From Arcobacter lacus (lineage in GTDB: Bacteria; Campylobacterota; Campylobacteria; Campylobacterales; Arcobacteraceae), in assembly GCF_003063295.1 (NCBI RefSeq), contig NZ_MUXF01000024.1, positions 1-53,584 on the forward strand: a stretch of DNA of 53,584 bases, read 5' to 3'. The notes beneath the pieces were generated by a model, which had not been told where the DNA came from, did no database searches, and saw only the letters and a list, made by a program, of their open reading frames with translations. The position numbers and the translations under genes were made by a program. Position 1 is the stretch's first letter. Each line of letters starts with the position of its first letter. Positions 8,026 through 15,608 of this stretch are shown piece by piece.

Positions 8026-9811
8026 AAAGTTACCGACAAATTTAAAGTTATTGAGTATTTTAAATGAAGCAATAACAAATAGTATTCAAGCAAATGCAAC
8101 AGAAATTGAAATTTATTTTTATACTTTACCTATTGACTTATTTGGAAATACTAGAAAAGTTAAAAGTATATCAATAATTGATAATGGAGATGGATTTACA
8201 GATAAAAATATAGATTCATTCAATCATTATATGAGTGAATATAAACAAGCTTTAGGATGCAAAGGTATAGGAAGATTTACATATTTAACTATTTGTGAAA
8301 AAGTAGAATTTGAAAGCTATAACAACAATAAAAATATCAAATTTAATTTTAATTTAGAAACAGAAGAGATAAAACCAACTGTAATTGAAAATGAAACATT
8401 AGTTAAAAAAACAAAATTAAAATATATAAACATTGAAAATAGAGAAGTATCATCAGAATTAAGTGTTGAAGCAAAAGAGATAATTAATCATTTTTTATCA
8501 ATATTTAAATTTATGGTTGATGAAAATAAAAATGTTTTGATTAAATTGTATATTGATGATGTTTTAAAAGAAAGTATTGAAGCAAAAGAACATGGTTCAA
8601 ATTTCATTGATGAAGAATTTACAATAAAAGTAAGAGATATAGAAGAAACTTTTAAAGTATCTTATAAACAAAAAGGTTCTTCAATAAAAGGTTTTTATTG
8701 TGCTGATAAAAGAAGTGTAAAACAAGATGGACTGGATGTAAATTTTAGAACATCAAAAGATAAAGGATTACTATTTTTTGTTACTTCAACTTTTTTTGAT
8801 AGAACAGTAAATGATGAAAGAACAGATTTTAATATAAAAGATAATGATAAAAACTTATTTTCATTGGATTGGGATACTCTCAATAGAAAATTATTTTCAA
8901 AAATTAATAGCATTTGTAAAACATTAGGTATTGATATTGAAGAGATAAATAATAAGAATAAAAAAGAGAGTTTAAATTCAGCTCCATATTTGGCTCCATA
9001 TATTCAAAAGAGTCAAAATATGGCAACTAGTGCAGAGATAATCAAAGAAGCAAAAGAGCTATTTAATGCAGATAAAGAGTATATAAGAAATCTAAGAAAT
9101 AAAAGAAATCCTGATTATGAAGAAAGATTATATACAAGTAATCAGGCAGAATTAGCAGAATATATTTTTGATAGAGAAAAAATCATACTTGATATAAAAA
9201 AAGATTTAGAGGATGTTAATAATAAAACGAATGAAACTATCATTCATAATAAAATTATGAAAACAAAAACATCAAATGAAAACTATACTTCATATAAAGA
9301 TAATAACCTTTGGTTATTTGATGAAAGATTTATGATATATAACTATGCTTATAGTGATAAAACAATTAATGAAATTTTAGATTTAAAAGATACTGACAAA
9401 AAGGTAAGACCAGATATTTGTATTTTTACAAAAAGTAAAAATGACACAAAAGAGATAATTTTAATAGAGTTAAAAGGTAGTGATGCAACAGGTGAAAAAA
9501 ATGCTGGTGGACTAAATGAACTTAATAAATATACAAGAAAAATAAAAAACTATTTTGAAAAAAATGGAGAAGAAGTTTTAATTTGGTCATACTTAATAAC
9601 ATCTCTGAATCTAGAAACAAAACAAGAGATAGAAGATTTCCCAGGTATGAAAAAAACATATACTACAAAAGGTCAAATGTATTATTTATATAATGAAAAT
9701 TTAAATGCAATAACTCATATTTTGACTTTAGAAACAATGATTGAAGATGCAATGAGTAGAAACCAATTATTTTTGGATATTTTGAGAGGAAATTATAGTG
9801 GAGAAAATTAA
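7997..9811 (+). CDS. GHKL-family ATPase with C-terminal PD-(D/E)xK-like domain
   Basis: This 604-residue protein starts with a GHKL (Hsp90/MutL-like) ATPase. The N-box is N23-E-A-I-T-N28 with QANA, the first glycine motif is D62-N-G-D-G-F and the second is G87-C-K-G-I-G-R. Such folds close on ATP like a clamp. A middle region (about 140-330) resembles the second domain of these ATPases. The C-terminus has D473 in RPDICIF and E491-L-K493 in ILIELKGSD, the D...ExK core of a nuclease, then a conserved-looking GGLNELNKY. The gene overlaps the ATPase gene before it by 29 bases and the Mrr gene after it by one base, implying tight co-expression. I cannot name the subfamily. Confidence 0.85.
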   Translation: MIVTTKQIVKKLPTNLKLLSILNEAITNSIQANATEIEIYFYTLPIDLFGNTRKVKSISIIDNGDGFTDKNIDSFNHYMSEYKQALGCKGIGRFTYLTICEKVEFESYNNNKNIKFNFNLETEEIKPTVIENETLVKKTKLKYINIENREVSSELSVEAKEIINHFLSIFKFMVDENKNVLIKLYIDDVLKESIEAKEHGSNFIDEEFTIKVRDIEETFKVSYKQKGSSIKGFYCADKRSVKQDGLDVNFRTSKDKGLLFFVTSTFFDRTVNDERTDFNIKDNDKNLFSLDWDTLNRKLFSKINSICKTLGIDIEEINNKNKKESLNSAPYLAPYIQKSQNMATSAEIIKEAKELFNADKEYIRNLRNKRNPDYEERLYTSNQAELAEYIFDREKIILDIKKDLEDVNNKTNETIIHNKIMKTKTSNENYTSYKDNNLWLFDERFMIYNYAYSDKTINEILDLKDTDKKVRPDICIFTKSKNDTKEIILIELKGSDATGEKNAGGLNELNKYTRKIKNYFEKNGEEVLIWSYLITSLNLETKQEIEDFPGMKKTYTTKGQMYYLYNENLNAITHILTLETMIEDAMSRNQLFLDILRGNYSGEN

Positions 9812-10746
9812 TGTCAATACCAACACATGATGAAATTAGAGTACCAGCACTTAAACTTTTAAAAGAAAAAGGAATATTAAAGTTAAAAGAGTTTGAAGCA
9901 CCACTTGCAAAAGAGTTTAATTTGACAAATGAAGAATTAATAGAAATGTATGCAAGTGGAAATGGTCCAGTATTTTATGATAGAGTATCTTGGGCATTAA
10001 GTTATTTAAATATGAGTGGGTTAGTGAATAAACCAAGAAGAGGACATTATCAAGTTACAGAAGAAGGTATTAAGATGCTTTCTTCACCTGAACAAGTTAA
10101 TGAATATATAGCCCAAAAAATTCAAAATAGAAACCGTGAGAAAATTGAAAGTACTCAAAATAATACACTTGAACAAACACTTTTTACAAGTGATGTTATA
10201 AATGAACTTACTCCATCAGAAACTATTGAAATATCGTTCCAAAAAATAAAATCAAAAATCTATAATGAGATAATTGATACTATAAATAGTAAAACACCAA
10301 GAGAATTTGAAAAGCTTGTTGTAGCATTATTACAAAAAATGGGATATGGTGGTGAAATTCATAATTCTGGGGAAGTTACACAATATTCAAATGATAATGG
10401 AATAGATGGTATTATAAAAGAAGATGTATTGGGATTTGGAAGAATTTATATTCAAGCTAAAAGATATCAAAGAGATAATAAAATTGGTGAACCAGCATTA
10501 AGAGATTTTTATGGTGCATTGGGCGCAACTAATTCAAAAAAAGGTGTATTTATTACTACATCAAGTTTTCAAAAAAATGCTAAGGAATATGTAAATAGAT
10601 TAAATGGAGCAACTATTATTTTAATTGATGGTGAAGAATTAGCTAAATACATTTATGATTATTCTCTTGGTATGCAAACAGAACAAATAATAGAAATCAA
10701 AAAATTAGATAGTGATTTTTGGGATATTATGGAAGATAATATTTAA
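9811..10746 (+). CDS. Mrr-type restriction endonuclease
   Basis: This 311-residue protein has the two-domain layout of Mrr. An N-terminal winged-helix region (1-95) has the typical start IPTHDEIRVPALKLL and RPRRGHY-like PRRGHYQVTEEG. The C-terminal Mrr_cat nuclease has D199 in NGIDGII and Q215-A-K217 in IYIQAKRY, the Mrr variant of PD-(D/E)xK with Gln in place of Glu. A serine-rich tract with ITTSSFQKNAKEYV follows, also typical. E. coli Mrr cuts methylated DNA. Beside a methyltransferase gene this is notable, because self-methylation would have to be tolerated. The start is fused to the previous stop (TAATG). Confidence 0.92.
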   Translation: MSIPTHDEIRVPALKLLKEKGILKLKEFEAPLAKEFNLTNEELIEMYASGNGPVFYDRVSWALSYLNMSGLVNKPRRGHYQVTEEGIKMLSSPEQVNEYIAQKIQNRNREKIESTQNNTLEQTLFTSDVINELTPSETIEISFQKIKSKIYNEIIDTINSKTPREFEKLVVALLQKMGYGGEIHNSGEVTQYSNDNGIDGIIKEDVLGFGRIYIQAKRYQRDNKIGEPALRDFYGALGATNSKKGVFITTSSFQKNAKEYVNRLNGATIILIDGEELAKYIYDYSLGMQTEQIIEIKKLDSDFWDIMEDNI

Positions 10747-10761
10747 TAAGTAGGTTTTAAA

Positions 10762-12111
10762 ATGGCTAGATATATGTTTACAAATTCTATTATATATACT
10801 AAAGAAGAATTAGATATTAATATTAGTATATATGATAGATTTCTAAAATTTAAAGATATTTTTTTTAGAGATGGAAAATCTATTTTTGATTCAAGTATTA
10901 AACTTTTTGACAACAATGAAGTATTTGAAGAGTTTGAAAAAAGGATAATAAAGAATTATGATAGTTCAAAGAAAAATAGTGTTGAAAAATATACATTACA
11001 ATTAAAAAATTCAAGTAAGAAATTTAGACATTTTTTTTCAAATTTAATATATCTTTATAATTTACCGATTCATGAAACATATAAAGAAACAAAAATAAAT
11101 GAAATATTGACTTATTTAGACTATTCAATTGATAAAAGTTCAATAAATAAATTATTTATAGAGGATGGTATAGCAAGTTATGGGGGTTTAAAGCGTTCAA
11201 AGTATTATGATATTAATTTTTTATATTTTTTCACAAAAAAATATAAAGATAATCTTTTAATTAATCCTAATGAGCTGATAAATACGCTTAACCTTTATGA
11301 ATTAATGTCTCCTTTAACAAATGAAAAAATTGATAACAGAAATTTATTACCTTCTAGACATATGCTAAATTATCTATTTAATCCAGATGTTTATGAACCT
11401 ATTGTTAATACATCATGTAAAGAAAATATAGTTAAATATTATTTAGGAAAAGTAAATAAAAATACTATTGATGAAGATATATTATCTATAAGGAAAAATA
11501 AAACAGGTTTTGAAGTAAGTTTGTTTGATATTTGTAAAAAATCTGGAATGAGTAAAACAGCTTATGTAGTTAACTTAGATTTTAAACAGAAAAAAGATGA
11601 TTTCAAAGTTTCTTTATCTTCTAAGAATTATAAAGAAGATGATTTAGTAGATAAGTATAAGAGACAAATTGAAAATGGATTAAATGCTGAATTACTAGTT
11701 TATAATGACATAATTAAAGAAGTTGATAAAAAAGTTTTGCTTAATCAATTAATTAAATTAATAAGTTTTAATAAAATTGAAGAAATTAGCGATAAATTAG
11801 AACGATTAATTCATTACTCAAAGAACTTTGATAAATATGCTCCTTTTGATTTAATTTCTACTCAAGGTCAAGAGTTAGTATATATTGAAGTTAAAAGCAC
11901 CATAGGGAATGAAATATATTTTTCAAAATCTGAATTAGAATTTGCTTATGAGCATATTGAGAATTATTTGGTGAAAGTTGTTAAAGATGGTGAAATATAT
12001 GATTTCTCATTATATGAAGTAATTTGTGAATATTTTGAATTAAAAGAAAAAATAAATTTATGTTCAATAGATACAATCAAGGTTAAAATAGGTTTTAATC
12101 AGGAAAATTAA
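10762..12111 (+). CDS. DUF3883 domain protein with nuclease-like core
   Basis: This 449-residue protein has an N-terminal region of about 300 residues that I do not recognise, rich in Lys, Asn and Ile. Its C-terminal part resembles DUF3883: KYAPFDLIS with D363, then YIEVKST with E376-V-K378, followed by YFSKSELEFA. That core is a PD-(D/E)xK-like fold. In other bacteria and in the plant NO VEIN protein DUF3883 occurs with GHKL ATPases, and the GHKL gene here sits two genes upstream. It starts 15 bases after the Mrr stop and ends the operon. A nuclease or DNA-binding effector is inferred. Confidence 0.75.
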   Translation: MARYMFTNSIIYTKEELDINISIYDRFLKFKDIFFRDGKSIFDSSIKLFDNNEVFEEFEKRIIKNYDSSKKNSVEKYTLQLKNSSKKFRHFFSNLIYLYNLPIHETYKETKINEILTYLDYSIDKSSINKLFIEDGIASYGGLKRSKYYDINFLYFFTKKYKDNLLINPNELINTLNLYELMSPLTNEKIDNRNLLPSRHMLNYLFNPDVYEPIVNTSCKENIVKYYLGKVNKNTIDEDILSIRKNKTGFEVSLFDICKKSGMSKTAYVVNLDFKQKKDDFKVSLSSKNYKEDDLVDKYKRQIENGLNAELLVYNDIIKEVDKKVLLNQLIKLISFNKIEEISDKLERLIHYSKNFDKYAPFDLISTQGQELVYIEVKSTIGNEIYFSKSELEFAYEHIENYLVKVVKDGEIYDFSLYEVICEYFELKEKINLCSIDTIKVKIGFNQEN

Positions 12112-12189
12112 TTCTTCCGTCAGGATACCAAAGATTCACCACAATTCCATTGGCGACTTGTTCGCGTGGTGAGTCTGCGGAGTGGAGTA

Positions 12190-12218
12190 AATATAAAAGA
12201 AAGTTGACTAAATGTCAA
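12190..12218 (-). promoter_or_regulatory. consensus sigma70-like promoter, leftward
   Basis: On the minus strand TTGACA (12213-12218) and TATATT (12190-12195) are separated by exactly 17 bp. The transcript would run left through the 12133-12175 hairpin and antisense into the 3' end of the DUF3883 gene. The same bases read on the plus strand form a weak terminator, so promoter function is uncertain. Confidence 0.4.
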
Positions 12219-12226
12219 GTTTTTTT
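12204..12226 (+). terminator. possible terminator of the defence operon
   Basis: TTGAC at 12204-12208 pairs with GTCAA at 12214-12218, and seven T follow. The stem is only 5 bp. It lies about 90 bases after the DUF3883 stop. Confidence 0.4.
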
Positions 12227-12411
12227 AGATTTATGCAACGGAGGGGCGCGTCTGGTGCCTAAAAATAGCGTAAGATTTGAAAAATCTAAGCGTAAATTTT
12301 TAGTGTCTACCGACCCCAATAATTTAAATTATTCAGTTTAGATAGCTAGTTGCCTGGGGAGGCAAGTCGTAGATAAACTTGATAATGTCTGAGTTTTGTT
12401 TAAAATAAAAT

Positions 12412-12438
12412 GTTAACACTTTGATGTGTTAATTTTTT
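12412..12438 (+). terminator. terminator-like hairpin inside the structured region
   Basis: TTAACAC at 12413-12419 pairs with GTGTTAA at 12426-12432 and is followed directly by six T (12433-12438). It would end plus-strand transcripts inside the 15-bp long-range stem, before its right arm is made. Confidence 0.5.
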
Positions 12439-12542
12439 AGTTTAAATAAACACGCAGGGAATTATTGGGGTCGGGAGTTCCACTCCTGACGCGCCCTAAG
12501 GTAAGAAAGGCGATGAATAGAGCTTTTATTACCGCTATCATA

Positions 12543-12583
12543 TATTTAAAAGTATGTTTACTGGTTTAACATACTTTTAAATA
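12543..12583. terminator. strong bidirectional hairpin
   Basis: A perfect 16-bp stem (12543-12558 with 12568-12583) with a 9-base loop lies between the plus-strand RNA/operon and the convergent minus-strand gene that ends at 12589. Its position and symmetry fit termination in both directions, though neither side has a long T run. Confidence 0.6.
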
Positions 12584-12588
12584 AGGTA

Positions 12589-13254
12589 TTAAATAGGACT
12601 TTCAAATAAACTTGCCTCTTGTGCAAGTGGTTTGATTTGTCCTAGCTCATTTATATTTTTTATAAGTTCATCTATACTTATAAAATACAACTTTTGCCAT
12701 TTGGGCATAATAGATGCAAATGATTTTATTTTAGTTTTACTATCTAAAATATAAATTATTGCATCGGGATTGTCTTTTGCTACATCTTGCATAAGCTTAG
12801 TATATCTAGGAGCAGATTTTTTACTAAGCTCTATTTCTATATTTATTTTATTTCCATTACTATTGGTAAAAATAAAATCGGGTATATGATTTAATTTATC
12901 TTGGTGTGTTGATACTGTTGTTCTTTCAACTGAACCTATTTTTGAGAGATGAAATTGTGTTATTTGCTCTATGATGTTATGTTGAATAGTAGTTCTATTT
13001 AACTTAACATTTTTTACTTTTATTTCAAATTCATCTTCTAGCATTGCTTTTGTATCAGCTGTTAAAACTATTGCTCGTCTTGGTTTCATAAGATTTGTAT
13101 TCCAATATGAAATAAGGTTTTGTTTTGCAAGGGAATTAATTCTATTACGTGCTACTTGTTCATTTGTAAAAAAGGTTTTTGCTAATACTTCTATATAAGT
13201 TTTTCCATAGCTATTTATAAATTTGAATATTTCTATATCTCTATTTGTAATCAT
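12589..13254 (-). CDS. replication-relaxation-like protein (winged helix + PD-(D/E)xK-like)
   Basis: This 221-residue protein opens with a winged helix: TNRDIEIFKFINSYGKTYIEVLAKTFF, then ARNRINSLAKQNLISYW. The second half contains IPDFIFTNSNGNK and IEIELSKKS, an arrangement seen in the plasmid replication-relaxation family, where the fold resembles a nuclease. These proteins are usually next to conjugation genes. Here the coupling-protein gene lies 11 bases upstream on the same strand, so they are probably one operon. A role in binding the transfer origin, possibly in place of a known relaxase, is inference. Confidence 0.6.
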   Translation of the reverse strand: MITNRDIEIFKFINSYGKTYIEVLAKTFFTNEQVARNRINSLAKQNLISYWNTNLMKPRRAIVLTADTKAMLEDEFEIKVKNVKLNRTTIQHNIIEQITQFHLSKIGSVERTTVSTHQDKLNHIPDFIFTNSNGNKINIEIELSKKSAPRYTKLMQDVAKDNPDAIIYILDSKTKIKSFASIMPKWQKLYFISIDELIKNINELGQIKPLAQEASLFESPI

Positions 13255-13265
13255 ATTTAAGCCTT

Positions 13266-14801
13266 TTAAAGAACAAGTTCTTTTTCATCTTGATTTTGTG
13301 TATCAAGTGAAATTTCTTGTTTTAATTCAACTTTAAATGCTTTGGAAAGAGAAAGTTTTTTAATATCTACTTCTTTACTATTTAGATTATCCCAATTAAA
13401 TTTTTGTTTTACTGGTATTGGTGAAGTCTGAAATATTTTTATCTCATTTAGATTCTCTTCGATTAAAACTGCAACTTTTGCTCTGGGTAATGCTCTAAGT
13501 CTTGTAATATTCATGTGAGCTTCTTGCTGTTGTCTAATTGTAGTTTCATTACCCTTTTTACTCTTTTGAGTAACAAGTTCTAATCCGCTTAAAAGCTCAA
13601 TATATTTTAGAGTTTTATCATCGCTAGATTTATAATAGATTTTTGTTTGACAATTATCTTTTATTGATACTCTCAAGTTTTCATCTTTCATTTGAGCTTC
13701 ACTTTGATAAGCTAATATAAAATTAACTCCAAATCCTGCAACAGTTGAAAGACCTGCTGATAGAATTTGAGTCGGATAAAAACTAAGCTCATCTAGTATT
13801 GCCAAACAGTTTGTATCTTTTTTATATTTTTTTGAATATTGAATAATATCAGTAATAACAAGCTTTAAAAACTTTAAAGCTGTTTCATCTAACATATCAG
13901 ATTTTATATATAAAACTTTACCTTTTGTAAGAGAGTCTAAAATATGATAATTATTATAAATACTTACATTTTCAAACTCAGAGATTGAAAATTGTAATGA
14001 TTCTAGTATTGATAAATTTGAATAGTTTATTTCAATACTTGAAAACAAATCAGGGTTAAAATATCTCTTTGATAATGAAGCTAATTTATCAAAGTTTGGT
14101 TTGTTTTTTTCTAGCTCTTTTTGAAACTCATTGTTTGAAATTAAATCGCAGATTATATATTTTAGAAATATTGATAAGTTTTGTAAAGTTAAATCAAATT
14201 CTATTTCTAATAAAATTTTAGAGTTAAAAAAAAGATACATTACTTTTGCTAGTAATATTCTTTCGCTCTTTTTATAGAAACTTGCTCCCAATTCTGCATC
14301 ATTTTCAATCAAATTTAGCATTACAGTCATCTTTTTTGTGGCTTCTTCAACTGTATCAAGTTCACAAAAAACTGTATATCCAAAATCATTTCTCCAATTT
14401 ATAATCTGTAAATCTTGAGTTCTGTTTTGTCTTTGTAATTCTTCTAAAATCACTTGAGCTAAAAAATCATCTTCTTTTGGGTCAATTATAATCACACCTT
14501 TGTTTTTTCGTAGAGCTTCTACAACTTTTACACCTATAAAAATACCTTTCCCACTTCTTGTTGGTGCAACTATTTGAGTATGGATTGATTCATCATTATA
14601 AAGTGCTTGTTGTGTTTGATGCTCTATCCCTAAAAAGTATTTATCAGGTTTTATAAAATCAAGTGGGTTAAAGCTAATAGGTTGATGAAATAGTTCATTT
14701 TTTGCAGATGATATTGATGTAATTCCTCGACCTAATGCACTAGATTGTGCATTTTGGTCTTGAGATACTGAAGTCTCTTTTTCTTGTTTTTTGAATAGCA
14801 T
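13266..14801 (-). CDS. VirD4/TraG-type coupling protein (conjugative DNA transfer ATPase)
   Basis: This 511-residue ATPase has Walker A A-P-T-R-S-G-K-G (79-86) and Walker B in CLAILDELSF. Around them is the TraG/TraD layout: GVIIIDPKEDD, an all-alpha insertion, and AYQSEAQMKD after Walker B. Coupling proteins bring the relaxase-DNA complex to the secretion channel at the inner membrane. The protein itself has no clear N-terminal membrane helices. The adjacent gene upstream encodes a four-helix membrane protein and may supply the anchor. I chose the ATG at 14801, with GGAG upstream and one base after the previous stop, over a TTG six codons earlier. No other transfer genes are in the island. 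Confidence 0.88.
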   Translation of the reverse strand: MLFKKQEKETSVSQDQNAQSSALGRGITSISSAKNELFHQPISFNPLDFIKPDKYFLGIEHQTQQALYNDESIHTQIVAPTRSGKGIFIGVKVVEALRKNKGVIIIDPKEDDFLAQVILEELQRQNRTQDLQIINWRNDFGYTVFCELDTVEEATKKMTVMLNLIENDAELGASFYKKSERILLAKVMYLFFNSKILLEIEFDLTLQNLSIFLKYIICDLISNNEFQKELEKNKPNFDKLASLSKRYFNPDLFSSIEINYSNLSILESLQFSISEFENVSIYNNYHILDSLTKGKVLYIKSDMLDETALKFLKLVITDIIQYSKKYKKDTNCLAILDELSFYPTQILSAGLSTVAGFGVNFILAYQSEAQMKDENLRVSIKDNCQTKIYYKSSDDKTLKYIELLSGLELVTQKSKKGNETTIRQQQEAHMNITRLRALPRAKVAVLIEENLNEIKIFQTSPIPVKQKFNWDNLNSKEVDIKKLSLSKAFKVELKQEISLDTQNQDEKELVL

Positions 14802-14802
14802 A

Positions 14803-15462
14803 TTATCTCCATTTCTCAATAACTTTTAGAAAAATTAAGATAAATATTGAAAATATATTTGTATATGCAAATAATTCATTATCTGAAATAAATGAATACC
14901 ATCTTGATAGTAGATTTGATAAAAATGGAGTTCTTTCAACATCTAAATATATTTCAATAGTGTAAAAACTCATTGTAAAACTTATCATTGTTAAACCGAT
15001 TGTAATTATGAAAGTTGTTAAAATATTTAATTGTTTACCAAATATTTTATTTTTTAGATATTCAATATCTTCTTTTTCTATTTGATGGTCATTTAGAAAA
15101 TATTTCATAAAAACATTTTGAGTAAGACTAGCTTTTAAAATGAATACAGCAACTATCCCAATAATTGCATAAGTTGTATAGAATGATGCTATAAAAGTAA
15201 TCAGTCCAATTAAAAAAGCATACATAAAAAAATTGTTATCCCAGTATCTTTTAAAATATCTTGTAATTTGTGCTTTATCTTTTGAAGATGGATTCCAATC
15301 TGTTATTTGATTGGTTTTAGCTTGATTGTACTCTGAAATTATATTATCAAGAGCATCTTCTGCTCTTGATTTATAATCTTGTTTGATTTTTAGATTCTGA
15401 AGTCTTTTTTGTTGACTTGCTAGGTTTTGATTTTCCCAATTATTTTGAGTCTGATTTGACAT
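14803..15462 (-). CDS. membrane protein, likely partner of the coupling protein
   Basis: This 219-residue protein has a hydrophilic, Gln/Asn-rich N-terminus (about 75 residues) and about four membrane helices: FMYAFLIGLITFIASFYTTYAIIGIVAVFIL split as two, then LTTFIITIGLTMISFTMSFYTI, and a last one near the C-terminus. It is unrecognised as a family. Its stop is one base before the coupling-protein ATG, so translation is coupled. Since the coupling protein lacks its own helices, this may be a separated membrane domain. The promoter probably lies in the 15463-15608 spacer. Confidence 0.6.
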   Translation of the reverse strand: MSNQTQNNWENQNLASQQKRLQNLKIKQDYKSRAEDALDNIISEYNQAKTNQITDWNPSSKDKAQITRYFKRYWDNNFFMYAFLIGLITFIASFYTTYAIIGIVAVFILKASLTQNVFMKYFLNDHQIEKEDIEYLKNKIFGKQLNILTTFIITIGLTMISFTMSFYTIEIYLDVERTPFLSNLLSRWYSFISDNELFAYTNIFSIFILIFLKVIEKWR

Positions 15463-15535
15463 AATTATTCCTTTTTATGACATTAAAAGATTAAAGTCAC
15501 ATCAAAAGGAAATAAAAACTAAGATATAATTCCCA

Positions 15536-15601
15536 TTGAGGCAACTCAACGAAATATGTTCAGCTGTTTGATTATGTTTGGCGACAGACAAACAGTTGAG
15601 C
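15536..15601. other. paired inverted repeats, candidate transfer origin (oriT)
   Basis: The spacer before the membrane/coupling-protein operon holds TTGAG-gcaa-CTCAA at about 15536-15550. A 10-bp inverted repeat with one G-U pair, CAGCTGTTTG with CAAACAGTTG, follows at about 15562-15600 around an 18-base loop. Inverted repeats next to coupling-protein genes are common at oriT. No nick-site consensus can be claimed. A transcription terminator for the minus-strand gene ending at 15609 is the alternative. Confidence 0.35.
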
Positions 15602-15608
15602 AACAAGA

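Larger units (their letters stand above)
12112..12540 (+). ncRNA. candidate structured RNA, locally GC-rich
   Basis: No credible gene occupies this 0.4-kb stretch. Local GC is far above that of the flanking genes: 31 of 60 bases in 12121-12180. Perfect or near-perfect stems are frequent: 12133-12142 with 12166-12175 (one G-U) around an inner GCGA/TCGC; 12244-12252 with 12488-12496 (9 bp); 12310-12324 with 12460-12474 (15 bp); 12335-12340 with 12374-12379 enclosing TTGCCT-GGGG-AGGCAA; and 12413-12419 with 12426-12432. Nested stems and high GC in an AT-rich genome are typical of functional RNA. I see no match to tmRNA, RNase P RNA, 6S or a group II intron. The coding strand is uncertain. Confidence 0.55.

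Noticed and set aside
6286-9811. Gabija or PARIS defence system
   Set aside because: The OLD-like ATPase has no GajB-type helicase beside it. PARIS needs a separate AriB TOPRIM protein, while here TOPRIM is fused and the partner is a GHKL ATPase.
12150-12341. 63-codon frame in the GC-rich region
   Set aside because: It needs a TTG start, has no ribosome site and runs across strong stems. High GC and stem pairing explain the open frame better.
12244-12496. Small MITE-like element with 9-bp inverted ends
   Set aside because: No flanking target duplication is seen and the inner stems are nested as in RNA. It remains possible but less likely.
12112-12540. tmRNA, RNase P RNA or group II intron
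   Set aside because: No TTCGA-type T loop with ACCA end, no resume tag, no RNase P core sequences and no domain V or reverse transcriptase.
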